Notes: generated by a model from the sequence alone, not told the origin. DNA of 8,269 bases from JAULUH01 sp032111745 (GCA_032111745.1 JAULUH010000319.1:1-8269); one strand, 5' to 3'. Numbered from the stretch's first letter, positions 1-6,719 are shown. Made by a program: numbers and translations.

Positions 1-373
1 CGTTGGCCAGCGGCTCCTGGACAGCTCGGCCCGGTCCATCACCCGCCAGGGGCTGGAGTCCCTGGACGCCCAGATCCAGGCCCGCCTGGCACCCCCCGCG
101 GCGGCCGCGCCCGCCCCGCCTGAAGCTCCCCCATCCGCCGCCGCGCCCCCGCCCGAAGCTCCCCCATCCGCCGCCGCGCCCCCGCCCCCGCGCCCCGTCC
201 CGCCCCCCCCGTCGACCGCCCAGGTTGCCTTCCAGACCACCAAAGACGTCGCCAGCGACCTGGCCGCGGATTTCCTTCCGCCCGCACAGCAGAAGAATCT
301 CGCCTACTTCGTCCTGGGTGCCCTGAGCATGCTGCTCTTCGTGGTGCTGGTGCGGGCGGTACAGGAGAAGTAA
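1..373 (+). CDS. C-terminal part of a Pro/Ala-linker protein with a C-terminal membrane helix
   Basis: The reading frame is open from base 2 to the TAA at 371-373, giving 123 residues with no start inside the window, so the 5' end is missing. Residues 1-30 are polar and look helical. Residues about 31-72 are an Ala/Pro linker that includes two exact copies of the 11-residue unit EAPPSAAAPPP. Residues 73-97 are a short ordinary segment. Residues about 99-118 form one strongly hydrophobic helix, followed only by the charged tail VQEK. This points to a protein anchored by its C terminus with the linker acting as a spacer; which side of the membrane the N-terminal part faces cannot be told. The family is not recognised. 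The frame is supported by continuity to the stop, the clean membrane helix and third-position GC bias; other frames here are low-complexity shadows caused by the C-rich linker. Confidence 0.75.
   Translation, partial: VGQRLLDSSARSITRQGLESLDAQIQARLAPPAAAAPAPPEAPPSAAAPPPEAPPSAAAPPPPRPVPPPPSTAQVAFQTTKDVASDLAADFLPPAQQKNLAYFVLGALSMLLFVVLVRAVQEK
122..187 (+). repeat. Two perfect tandem copies of a 33-bp unit in the linker
   Basis: Bases 122-154 and 155-187 are identical 33-bp units, each starting GAAGCTCCCCC. Each encodes 11 linker residues (EAPPSAAAPPP), so a change in copy number would keep the reading frame. This looks like a recent in-frame duplication in a flexible spacer. Confidence 0.9.
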
Positions 374-378
374 CCGGC

Positions 379-394
379 GGGAGCGTCTCCCTTC
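379..394 (+). terminator. Possible weak hairpin terminator after the first gene
   Basis: GGGAG (379-383), loop CGT and CTCCC (387-391) form a five-base-pair hairpin just after the TAA, followed by TTCT. The stem is short and the U-tract poor, so it may not terminate efficiently. It is the only terminator-like element before the hicA promoter. Confidence 0.25.
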
Positions 395-432
395 TGGACC
401 TAAACGGGCCAAGACAACTGCCCTTGACGATC

Positions 433-471
433 GCTATCTCACTTGTGGAAGATAGCAGAATGTGCTATCAT
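433..471 (+). promoter_or_regulatory. hicA promoter and likely HicB operator cluster
   Basis: GATAGCA (451-457) and TGCTATC (463-469) form a perfect 7+5+7 inverted repeat. A further GCTATC half-site lies at 433-438, giving three half-sites of alternating orientation. The second arm overlaps a good -10 hexamer, TATCAT (466-471), with a weak -35, TTGTGG (443-448), 17 bases upstream. With this promoter the transcript would begin at or next to the GTG start codon at 479. HicB proteins with a ribbon-helix-helix tail usually bind such inverted repeats and autorepress. The assignment of this site to HicB is an inference. Confidence 0.55.
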
Positions 472-478
472 CTAGCTA

Positions 479-733
479 GTGAACAAACGCCATCAGAGAA
501 CCCTGGACCAGATCTTCCAAACGCCTGCTCCCGCTTCGGTGGCATGGCGGGATATTGAGGCGCTCTTTCTCGCGCTACGCGCCAATACCGTGGAAGGCCG
601 GGGTTCGCGGGTGCGCTTTGAGTTGAACGGTGTCGTAGCCACGTTTCATCGACCGCACCCCGAGAAAGAGGCGAAACCCTACCAGGTGCGCGATGCGCGT
701 CGCTTCTTGGAGCAAGCAGGGATCAAACCATGA
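479..733 (+). CDS. hicA: HicA-family toxin (mRNA interferase)
   Basis: This 84-residue protein is the usual size for the longer HicA subgroup and has its typical opening (MNKRHQRTLDQIF) and ending (RRFLEQAGIKP). HicA proteins have a small double-stranded-RNA-binding-like fold and cleave mRNA, which stops growth when they are free of HicB. The core runs from about residue 39 (EGRGSRVRFELNG) to TFHRPHP at 55-61. The catalytic His of many HicA proteins sits in a GSH motif. Here that position is Arg44, as in related members I recall, so His57 or His60 may serve instead. The start is GTG at 479. No Shine-Dalgarno lies upstream and the predicted transcription start almost coincides with it, so leaderless translation is plausible. 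The stop overlaps the hicB start as ATGA, indicating coupled translation. Base composition is clearly less GC-rich than the sugar operon. Confidence 0.9.
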   Translation: MNKRHQRTLDQIFQTPAPASVAWRDIEALFLALRANTVEGRGSRVRFELNGVVATFHRPHPEKEAKPYQVRDARRFLEQAGIKP

Positions 734-1062
734 ACACGATGACCTATCGAGGATATGCAGCTCGGATTGAGTATAGCGACGACGATCAATGCTTTGTTGG
801 CCATATTGCCGGGATCAATGATGTGGTAGGCTTTCACGGTGAGTCGGTGGCCGAACTACGCGTGGCCTTTGAGGAGGCCGTAGAAGACTATTTAGAGGCT
901 TGCGAAAAGCTGGGTCGTCCGCCCCAGAAGCCATACTCTGGCAAACTCATGCTGCGCGTACCACCTGAAGTCCATGCGGCGATTGCTGCAGCCGCTGAAG
1001 TCAGCGGTAAGAGTATCAATCAATGGGCCACCGAGGTGTTTACTGAGGCGATGCACGCCTAG
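730..1062 (+). CDS. hicB: HicB-family antitoxin
   Basis: This 110-residue protein has the two-part layout of HicB. Residues 4-60 match the degenerate RNase-H-like HicB domain (MTYRGYAARIEYSDDDQCFVG, then the FEEAVEDYLEAC helix). Residues about 72-108 form a ribbon-helix-helix DNA-binding tail (KLMLRVPPEVHAAI, then SGKSINQWATEVF). HicB binds HicA, masks its active site and represses the operon through the tail. The ATG at 730 overlaps the hicA stop in ATGA and has a modest GCAGGG upstream. An in-frame ATG at 739 would give MTYRGY, a common HicB beginning, so the true start could be three codons later. The likely operator is the inverted repeat at 451-469. Codon use is AT-richer than downstream, which suggests acquisition together with hicA. 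Confidence 0.92.
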   Translation: MNTMTYRGYAARIEYSDDDQCFVGHIAGINDVVGFHGESVAELRVAFEEAVEDYLEACEKLGRPPQKPYSGKLMLRVPPEVHAAIAAAAEVSGKSINQWATEVFTEAMHA

Positions 1063-1091
1063 TGGGTGGCGCATCCGAGAAAGGAGCACTT

Positions 1092-1433
1092 ATGATTGAT
1101 CGGGCATTCGTAGTGCTCGGTTACACATCGGCGAACGAAGCCCGCGCCTGCTGGGTCGTCATGCTCTACGCCGACCAGGAGGCTGCCGAGGCCCATGCCG
1201 GCGCCGCCAACGCCGAGGCCAACCGCATCAACAACACGCTCAAACGGGTCGCGATGCTGCGCGGCGAGGCTGCCGAGCCCGCCCTGCTGGCCAAGATGGC
1301 GGCCTCCAACAAGCACGACCCCGCCATGCAGCTGATGGCCTTCGGCGCCAGCTACGCGGCCGTCGAGGCTCCCCTGACCGCCGGCCTTGCCCTCTGCCTC
1401 CCGGACGAGACCGCTACCCCACCCGCCGCCTAA
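1092..1433 (+). CDS. Uncharacterised 113-residue protein
   Basis: I do not recognise this protein. The ATG at 1092 is chosen because AAGGAG (1081-1086) lies five bases upstream. An in-frame GTG at 1062 overlaps the hicB stop and has no comparable site. Residues 3-30 resemble a beta strand followed by a turn and another strand (DRAFVVLGY, then ACWVVMLYA). Residues 33-62 are Ala/Glu-rich and probably helical (DQEAAEAHAGAANAEANRIN). The C-terminal part is mixed, with the hydrophobic stretch MQLMAFGASYAAVEAPLTAGLALCL at 91-115 in the longer reading (about 81-105 from this start), which is interrupted by polar residues and not a convincing membrane helix. The gene starts 29 bases after hicB and could be cotranscribed. 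From about base 1140 its codons are strongly GC-ending, unlike hicAB, which supports a genuine older gene. It ends with TAA at 1431-1433, overlapping the convergent dehydrogenase gene by four bases. Confidence 0.65.
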   Translation: MIDRAFVVLGYTSANEARACWVVMLYADQEAAEAHAGAANAEANRINNTLKRVAMLRGEAAEPALLAKMAASNKHDPAMQLMAFGASYAAVEAPLTAGLALCLPDETATPPAA

Positions 1434-2476
1434 GGCGTCACCACCACCTTCAACCCCGCGCCGCTGGCTGCCGTCTCGAACGCCAGGCCGATGTCCTCCA
1501 GCGGCATCGTATGCGTGATCAGCTTGTGCGCCGGGATCACCCCCCGGGCCAACAGCTGGATCGCCGACATGTGTTGCGTAGGATGGTACGAGAACGCGCC
1601 CACCACCACCTGCTCGCCATAGTGGATGATGTTGCCGTTCAAGGTGGTCATGGGGTTGGCCTTGGGCAGCCCGCCAAACAAGACGATCCGCCCGGCCTTC
1701 CTGGTCAGCTCCACCGCCTGCGCCTGGGTTGCCGCAATCGGGTTCGCGCAGATGGTGATGCTGGCGCCCAGGCCGCCCGTCCAATGTTTGACATAAGTAA
1801 CCAGGTCCTCGGCCATGGGATCCACCAGCGCGTCCGGCTCGAAGCGCCGCGCGATCTCCCGCCGCGTCTCGCTGGGCTCTGACACGATCACCCGTGCCCC
1901 CCGCGCCCTGGCCACCGAGATGTGCAGGCAGCCGATCGGACCTGCCCCCATCACCACTACCACGTCGTCCAGGCTGGTGCCCGCCTTGTCATGCGCCGCC
2001 AGCACCGACGAAAGGGTCTCGGCCAGGGCCCCCTCGGGGAAGATCATGTCGCCCGCCATGGGATGCACGATGCCCCGGGTCAGGATCTCTCCTGTCAACA
2101 CCATCTTCTCGGCGAAGCCCCCCGGATAGCCGGGTGTGATGCCCACCAGCCGCAGGTTGTCGCACAGGTTGTAAAGGCCCCGCCGGCAGTAGTAGCACCG
2201 GTCACAGTGGATATCCGGGGCGATGGCCAGGCGATTGCCCACCGCATACCCCACCACGTCCTTGCCCACCGCCGTCACCACGCCGGCCACCTCGTGCCCG
2301 GGCGTCAGCCCCTCTGGCCCAACGCCGGCCGGCGGCCCCTCCTTCCAGCGCCGCAGGTCGGATCCGCACACGCCGCAGGCCTTCACCTGCATCACCAGCC
2401 CGTCGTCCGGTGCCACTGGCTCGGGCACCTCCCTGAGCACAAACTCCTGCGCGCCAACGAGAAATGCCGACTTCAT
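1430..2476 (-). CDS. Zinc-dependent MDR dehydrogenase, sorbitol/threonine dehydrogenase type
   Basis: This 348-residue protein is full length for the medium-chain dehydrogenase family, which oxidises a secondary alcohol of a polyol, sugar or hydroxy-amino acid with NAD(P). Catalytic zinc ligands are visible as Cys37 in GVCGSD and His61-Glu62 in the PGHE motif. All four structural-zinc cysteines are present (Cys91, 94, 97 and 105). The Rossmann glycine motif GAGPIG is at 177-182. An acidic residue, Glu200, closes the second strand (RVIVSE), which favours NAD over NADP. The start ATG is preceded by AGGAGG with eight bases of spacing. It is the last of five genes, 28 bases after the SIS gene, and its stop overlaps the convergent 1092-1433 gene. 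The substrate cannot be read from the sequence; a sugar alcohol or the keto form of a sugar handled by the operon is most likely. Confidence 0.9.
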   Translation of the reverse strand: MKSAFLVGAQEFVLREVPEPVAPDDGLVMQVKACGVCGSDLRRWKEGPPAGVGPEGLTPGHEVAGVVTAVGKDVVGYAVGNRLAIAPDIHCDRCYYCRRGLYNLCDNLRLVGITPGYPGGFAEKMVLTGEILTRGIVHPMAGDMIFPEGALAETLSSVLAAHDKAGTSLDDVVVVMGAGPIGCLHISVARARGARVIVSEPSETRREIARRFEPDALVDPMAEDLVTYVKHWTGGLGASITICANPIAATQAQAVELTRKAGRIVLFGGLPKANPMTTLNGNIIHYGEQVVVGAFSYHPTQHMSAIQLLARGVIPAHKLITHTMPLEDIGLAFETAASGAGLKVVVTP

Positions 2477-2504
2477 ACCACGGTCCTCCTGTCTGCTCGA
2501 TCCG

Positions 2505-3098
2505 CTAGCGCACCAGGTCCGCCGTCGCGCCGCTGGGATGGGTCTGTACCAGCGTGCGCAGGTCGAAATCCCGCTGGCGCTTGGCGATCAGCACCAGCGC
2601 GTCGCCCACTGCGCCGTTGGCCAGGGTGCTGCCAAAGGGCAACACCCCCTCACCCTCGCCCCGCTCGTCCGGCCGGATCACCAGCACCACGTCGCTCATC
2701 TGGCCCAACGGCGAGTCCGGGTCCCAGGTCCAGGCCATGGCTTTCGCCCCGCGCTCCCTGGCCACGGCCACGAAGTTATTTACCTCGGCGCTCTTCCCGG
2801 CCTTGGAAAAGGCGATCACCAGGTCGCCTTCCGTTACCATGGCCGAGGGGCCGTGCAAGGCCTCCCCTGGATGCTGATAGAAGGCCGGCATGCCGCAGGT
2901 GGCCAGTAGGTGCGCCAGCCGCCGCGCCATGATCCCCGAGGTGCCCGCACCACAGATCAGGATCTTGCCCCGGCAGTTGGCTACCAGGTCGACGGCCGCC
3001 ACAAAGGACTCGCCGAGCTGGTCGGCGACCTCCACCAGGACCTCACCCTCAGCCCGGATCTGGCCGCGGGCCTGCTCGAGTATCTCTTCCTTGTTCAC
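2505..3098 (-). CDS. SIS-domain sugar-phosphate isomerase-like protein (KpsF/GutQ type, no CBS domains)
   Basis: From the preferred start the protein has 197 residues and is a single SIS domain, the fold used by aldose-ketose isomerases of phosphosugars. It resembles the N-terminal half of KpsF/GutQ arabinose-5-phosphate isomerases: GAGTSG at 50-55, HPGEALHG at 76-83, STLANGAVGDAL in the middle of the C-terminal half and HPSGA at 187-191. The CBS pair of full KpsF proteins is absent. Two loops differ from KpsF/GutQ: GKSG is GTSG here, and the usual SGET is AGKS at 100-103, so the reaction may differ. An upstream TTG at 3102-3104 would add two residues, but it lies only one base from GGAGGA (3106-3111). 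The GTG at 3096-3098 is seven bases away and is preferred. A 6-phospho-3-hexuloisomerase role is less likely given the HPGEA and HPSGA motifs. Confidence 0.8.
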   Translation of the reverse strand: MNKEEILEQARGQIRAEGEVLVEVADQLGESFVAAVDLVANCRGKILICGAGTSGIMARRLAHLLATCGMPAFYQHPGEALHGPSAMVTEGDLVIAFSKAGKSAEVNNFVAVARERGAKAMAWTWDPDSPLGQMSDVVLVIRPDERGEGEGVLPFGSTLANGAVGDALVLIAKRQRDFDLRTLVQTHPSGATADLVR

Positions 3099-3119
3099 AG
3101 TCAAGTCCTCCGCTGATGG

Positions 3120-4025
3120 TTAGTGGCCTTGCGGTAGCGCGTACCCGTCGGGGAACTCCGGGCTGATCTGGTACTCGGCGATGCGCTCCGCGAACTTGAG
3201 GTAGTCGATGCCATCCCTGGCCGCCGTGTCCGGGTCGGGAATCATCGGCGCACTTTCGATGGTGCAGTAGCCATCATAGCCGGTCTTCTTCAGCGCCCGC
3301 ATCACGGCCTTGAAGTCGGTCATGCCGTACCCCGGCGTCAGCGAGTTGGAGTCCCGGAAGTGCAGGTGCCACAGCAGGGGCTGGGCATCCATCACCGCCT
3401 CGTACGGGTTCAGCTCTTCCAGGTTGACGTGGAACCAGTCCAGCTGGATGCCGATGTTGTCGCGCCCCGCCAGCTGGATCATCCGCCTATGGTTGCGCGC
3501 CGTATTGACGAACTTGCCCATCTCCAGGTGGTTGGTGGCCTCGAACACCAGCCGCACTCCCCGGGTGTGGGCATAGTCCGCCGCCCGCTGCAGCGCGTCG
3601 ACGGCAACGGCCGTGGCCTCGGCCACGTTGTCCCGCGTGATCGGCGCGTGGATCGCCACGGCAATGGTGACGAACGCCGCCCCCAGCTCGGCCGCGAAAT
3701 CGATCGACGACCTCGTCTCGGCCACCGCAAGGTCCGCGGTCTTGGGCTCGGTCAGGGTCTTGAACGTCGGCGAATAGGGATCCCACATCTCGCCCCAACA
3801 CTCGTTGATGCACGACACCTCCAGCCCGAAGTCCGCCTTGAGCCGTTGATGGGTCGCCAGGTAGTCCTCCATGGTCACGCCCAGCCCGTACCGGCCCTTG
3901 GGCGGGCAGATTTCGATCGCGTCGTAGCCGTAGCGCTTCAGCCGTGCGTAGCTCTGCTCCGGGTGCCGATACGCCTCCTCCTGGCCAAAGGTCAATTGGA
4001 AGTAGCTGTACTTAAACGGGGTCAT
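3120..4025 (-). CDS. TIM-barrel sugar isomerase/epimerase (xylose isomerase-like)
   Basis: This 301-residue protein has the size and motif order of the xylose isomerase-like/AP endonuclease 2 superfamily, which interconverts aldoses and ketoses or epimerises ketoses using a divalent metal. The expected metal and catalytic residues are in place: Glu162 in FEATNHLE, Asp196 and His199 in QLDWFHVN, His222 in HLHFRDSN and Glu257 in CTIESAP. The N-terminal strand-helix (YARLKRYGYDAIEICPPKG) is typical. No signal peptide is seen, so it is cytoplasmic. The ATG is preceded by AAGGAG with ten bases of spacing. It is the third gene of the operon, 21 bases after a dehydrogenase and 21 before the SIS gene. 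Its neighbour kinase suggests that its product is a free ketose that is then phosphorylated. Specificity (3-epimerase, inosose-type or apiose isomerase-type) cannot be decided. Confidence 0.85.
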   Translation of the reverse strand: MTPFKYSYFQLTFGQEEAYRHPEQSYARLKRYGYDAIEICPPKGRYGLGVTMEDYLATHQRLKADFGLEVSCINECWGEMWDPYSPTFKTLTEPKTADLAVAETRSSIDFAAELGAAFVTIAVAIHAPITRDNVAEATAVAVDALQRAADYAHTRGVRLVFEATNHLEMGKFVNTARNHRRMIQLAGRDNIGIQLDWFHVNLEELNPYEAVMDAQPLLWHLHFRDSNSLTPGYGMTDFKAVMRALKKTGYDGYCTIESAPMIPDPDTAARDGIDYLKFAERIAEYQISPEFPDGYALPQGH

Positions 4026-4046
4026 GTTTGATGCGCTCCTTGTCGC

Positions 4047-5072
4047 TCAGTTCCTGCCATCCCAACCGATGCCGTTGGGATGCAATAGCGCCTTGAGGTT
4101 CTGCCGGGCCCGCAGGCTGGCGAAGGCCTCTGCCCAATCCTCCAGCTCGTAGTGGGCCGTGATCACCGGGTCGAAGTTGAACAGGCCCCGAGTCAGCAGG
4201 TCCACGGCCCGCTCCCAGGTCTCGCGGCCGTTCCAGCTCCAGCTGCCCCGGATGTCCAGCTGTCCCAGGCTGACCTGGTCCAGGTTGACCGTGACCTCCC
4301 GGCCCCACAGGCTGATGAAGACGACTACGCCCTTGCCGCCGGGCCCCTCGTAGGCCTTGCGTGCGCAGTTGATGGCCTGCTGCACACCCTCGCCGCTGGC
4401 CGAGCACTCCAGCACGAACTCCGCCCCCTTGCCGCCCGTCACCTCCATCACCACCTTCTCAGGCGTCTCCTCGGCGTAGAGGGTGTAGTCCGCGCCCACC
4501 TGCCGCCCGATGGCCAGTCGCTTCTCGTCGCTCCTCAGTCCGATCAGGAACACCCGCCGCGCGCCGCAGATCCTGGCGTACTGGGTGGCGACGATGCCCA
4601 TGGGGCCGGGACCGACGATCACCACGTCGTCGCCCACCCGCACCTGGGCCCGCTCCTGGATCAGGTGATGCGTCGCCACAATCAGCTCGGTCATGGCCGC
4701 ATCCTGCAGCGAGACGTGCTCGGGCACCCTGTAGATCACGTGCTCCGGCACCCGCATGTAGGGCGCCATGGCGCCGTCGATGGTCACGCCCAGCCAGTCA
4801 CCCTGGCCGCACTCGATGTCGGCCACGAACTTGTCCCCCTCCTTGACCCGGGTGACGTTGCGGCCCACCTGGTAGGCGATCCCTGAGAACTCGTGGCCCT
4901 GGGTCACGGGCGCGCGATAGAAATGCTTGTCATCCTCGATGAGTAGATCGCTGCCGCAGATGCCCGCCGCATAGACCTTCATCAGCACGTCGGTGGGGCC
5001 AATCTCGGGAACCGGCACGTCGCAGAGCTCGACGTGCCCAACGCCCTGTGCAGTCTTCCTCACAGCTTGCAT
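4047..5072 (-). CDS. MDR dehydrogenase lacking the structural-zinc loop
   Basis: This 341-residue protein belongs to the medium-chain dehydrogenase family. Catalytic zinc ligands are visible as Cys39 in GICGSD and His60-Glu61 in QGHEF, and the cofactor glycine motif is GPGPMG at 154-159. The lobe that normally carries four zinc-binding cysteines is missing: after Cys88 (DIEC) the chain passes through a short loop straight to DGAMAPYM. The fold around the gap is intact, so the gene is not simply broken. A longer reading frame begins at 5174, but the ATG at 5070-5072 is chosen because AGGAGG (5080-5085) is seven bases upstream and the family N terminus (MQAVRKTAQG) begins there; the extra 34 residues would be Arg-rich and overlap the kinase gene. 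It is the second gene of the operon, 25 bases after the kinase. The substrate is probably a sugar or polyol hydroxyl. Confidence 0.87.
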   Translation of the reverse strand: MQAVRKTAQGVGHVELCDVPVPEIGPTDVLMKVYAAGICGSDLLIEDDKHFYRAPVTQGHEFSGIAYQVGRNVTRVKEGDKFVADIECGQGDWLGVTIDGAMAPYMRVPEHVIYRVPEHVSLQDAAMTELIVATHHLIQERAQVRVGDDVVIVGPGPMGIVATQYARICGARRVFLIGLRSDEKRLAIGRQVGADYTLYAEETPEKVVMEVTGGKGAEFVLECSASGEGVQQAINCARKAYEGPGGKGVVVFISLWGREVTVNLDQVSLGQLDIRGSWSWNGRETWERAVDLLTRGLFNFDPVITAHYELEDWAEAFASLRARQNLKALLHPNGIGWDGRN

Positions 5073-5097
5073 GGTGGACCCTCCTGGATTGTCCAGC

Positions 5098-6603
5098 CTA
5101 CAGGCGGTGCGTGATCGGCGCCACCGCCGGATAGACCTCCCGATACAGCGCGTAGGTCTCGCCATACCGGGCATGGCGGGATGGATCCGGCTCGAAGCGC
5201 CGTTCCAGTTTGACCGTCTCCTCGGCAGCCTGCGCTGCGCTGGGGTAGGCCCCCGCGGCCACCCCGGCCAGCACCGCCGCCCCCCAGCAGGCCGCCTCCG
5301 CCACGCGCGGCGCCACCACCGGGATTCCGCTGATATCAGCCTTCAGTTGTAGCCACAGCGCGGAGCGCGCACCGCCGCCGATGGCCCGCAACTCCTCGAT
5401 AGCCACGCCTCCAGCCCGCAACAGGTCCAGGTTGAGCTTTAGCTCGTAGGTCAGCCCCTCCAACGTGGCCAGCGCCAGGCCGGCCTTGGTGGTGGCAAAG
5501 GTCAGGCCCAGGATAGCTCCCTTGGACGCCGTGTCGAAGGTGGGGGTGCCGCTGCCCGCGAAATGCGGCAGCACCAGCAGCCCTGTCGGCTCAGGCAACG
5601 CCCCCTGCAGCAGCAGGTCGTAGGCATCGCCGCCCGCGGCCTGGGCCTGCCGCCGCTCCTCCTGGCCCAGCGTGTCCCGGAACCAGCGCAGCAACAATCC
5701 GCCGCTATGGTTCAGGGTCATGGCCAGGTAAAGCCCGGGCACTGTATGCGCATAGACCGAGATGTTGCCCTGGTAGAGGGTCTCGTTGAGCGCGGGGCTT
5801 CCCAGCGCCACCTCCACCACCTCGGCCGTACCTGTGGATACCATGGCTAAACCTGGCCGCACCAGCCCCACACCCAGTGCCCCGCACGCCTGGTCATGCC
5901 CGCCCGTGACCACCAGTGGTAAGGTGCTCAACCCCAGGCTTTGGGCCAGGTCGGCCCGCATGGGCCCGACCACCGTGCCTGACGGCGCCACCGTGGCCAG
6001 CCGCTTCGGATCCAGCTCCAATGCCTCCAGAATCTCCGGCGACCAGCGGTCCTCTGGGATGTCGAACAGCTGGGTACGCGATGCCAGACAGCGGCTGATC
6101 ACTGCCTGCTCGGTCATCTTGTTGATCAGGAAATCCTCGTATAGAAGAAACCGTTGGGCACCGGCCCAGAGGTCCGGCTCGTTCTCCTTTAGCCACAACA
6201 GCTTGGGCAGGGTATTGATCGTATGGATCGGCATGCCGGTGCGCAAGAACAAATGCTCGGCGCCAAAGCGTTCCCGCAACCAGTCGTTCTGCGGCCCGGT
6301 GCGAGTGTCCATGCCCAGAATCGCCGGCCGCAGCGCGCGCCCAGCGCTGTCGACCGGCATGACGGCCTCCCCCTGCACCGACAGTCCCAGCGCGGCAATG
6401 CCAGCCGGCCCGGCTTTGGCGATGGCCTGGCGCAGGGCATCCTGGGCCAGATCCCATACCTGCTCGGCATCTTGCTCAGCCCAGGTCGGTTGGGGGATTT
6501 CCACATCATACTCGCAGCTGGCCAAGGCCACGATGTCGCCTGTCTCATCGAAAACGACAGCCTTGCAGCCCGTGGTGCCGATATCCAGTCCGATGAAACG
6601 CAT
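5098..6603 (-). CDS. FGGY-family carbohydrate kinase (xylulokinase-like)
   Basis: This 501-residue protein is full length for the FGGY family, which phosphorylates ketoses, polyols or sugar acids with ATP. The N-terminal phosphate-binding motif is DIGTTG at 7-12. WAEQD at 41-45 matches the family sugar-binding loop. GGHDQACGALG at 234-244 carries the expected catalytic base, Asp237. STGTAE at 256-261 and IGGGARSALWLQLKADI, starting near 408, are the ATP-site motifs of the C-terminal domain. The substrate loop GMDTRTGPQN at 97-106 and VQGEAV at 76-81 replace the MHG and NDGR motifs typical of xylulokinases, so D-xylulose is not assured. The start ATG has GGAGG seven bases upstream. It is the first gene of the five-gene operon, with an extended -10 promoter about 75 bases before the start. 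Confidence 0.9.
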   Translation of the reverse strand: MRFIGLDIGTTGCKAVVFDETGDIVALASCEYDVEIPQPTWAEQDAEQVWDLAQDALRQAIAKAGPAGIAALGLSVQGEAVMPVDSAGRALRPAILGMDTRTGPQNDWLRERFGAEHLFLRTGMPIHTINTLPKLLWLKENEPDLWAGAQRFLLYEDFLINKMTEQAVISRCLASRTQLFDIPEDRWSPEILEALELDPKRLATVAPSGTVVGPMRADLAQSLGLSTLPLVVTGGHDQACGALGVGLVRPGLAMVSTGTAEVVEVALGSPALNETLYQGNISVYAHTVPGLYLAMTLNHSGGLLLRWFRDTLGQEERRQAQAAGGDAYDLLLQGALPEPTGLLVLPHFAGSGTPTFDTASKGAILGLTFATTKAGLALATLEGLTYELKLNLDLLRAGGVAIEELRAIGGGARSALWLQLKADISGIPVVAPRVAEAACWGAAVLAGVAAGAYPSAAQAAEETVKLERRFEPDPSRHARYGETYALYREVYPAVAPITHRL

Positions 6604-6676
6604 GGATCGACCTCCAGCAGGGATTACTCAGGCATGCCGGCCGCTGTGGTAGATGGGACGAGCAGGCGGCAGCTTC

Positions 6677-6705
6677 ATTATATCACGAATGACAGGATAG
6701 GTCCG
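6677..6705 (-). promoter_or_regulatory. Extended -10 promoter of the kinase operon
   Basis: On the minus strand TGATATAAT (6685 to 6677) is a perfect extended -10 element. A weak -35, CGGACC (6705 to 6700), stands 17 bases upstream. Initiation would be near 6670, giving a leader of about 67 bases before the kinase ATG. The weak -35 with a strong extended -10 suits a promoter controlled from the palindrome just upstream. Confidence 0.55.
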
Positions 6706-6719
6706 GGAGGGATTACCTC

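Noticed and set aside
1059..1784. 241-codon minus-strand open frame spanning the small gene and the end of the dehydrogenase
   Set aside because: Gly-rich, without recognisable motifs, and it conflicts with two better-supported reading frames.
1922..2932. 336-codon plus-strand open frame opposite the dehydrogenase and SIS genes
   Set aside because: His/Pro/Arg-rich shadow that crosses a gene boundary on the other strand, where both genes have full family motifs.
3099..3104. TTG start for the SIS gene
   Set aside because: The Shine-Dalgarno lies only one base away from it; the GTG at 3098 has seven-base spacing.
5073..5174. N-terminal extension of the second dehydrogenase to 5174
   Set aside because: It would add an Arg-rich segment overlapping the kinase gene, whereas the ATG at 5072 has an AGGAGG at ideal spacing and starts the family fold.
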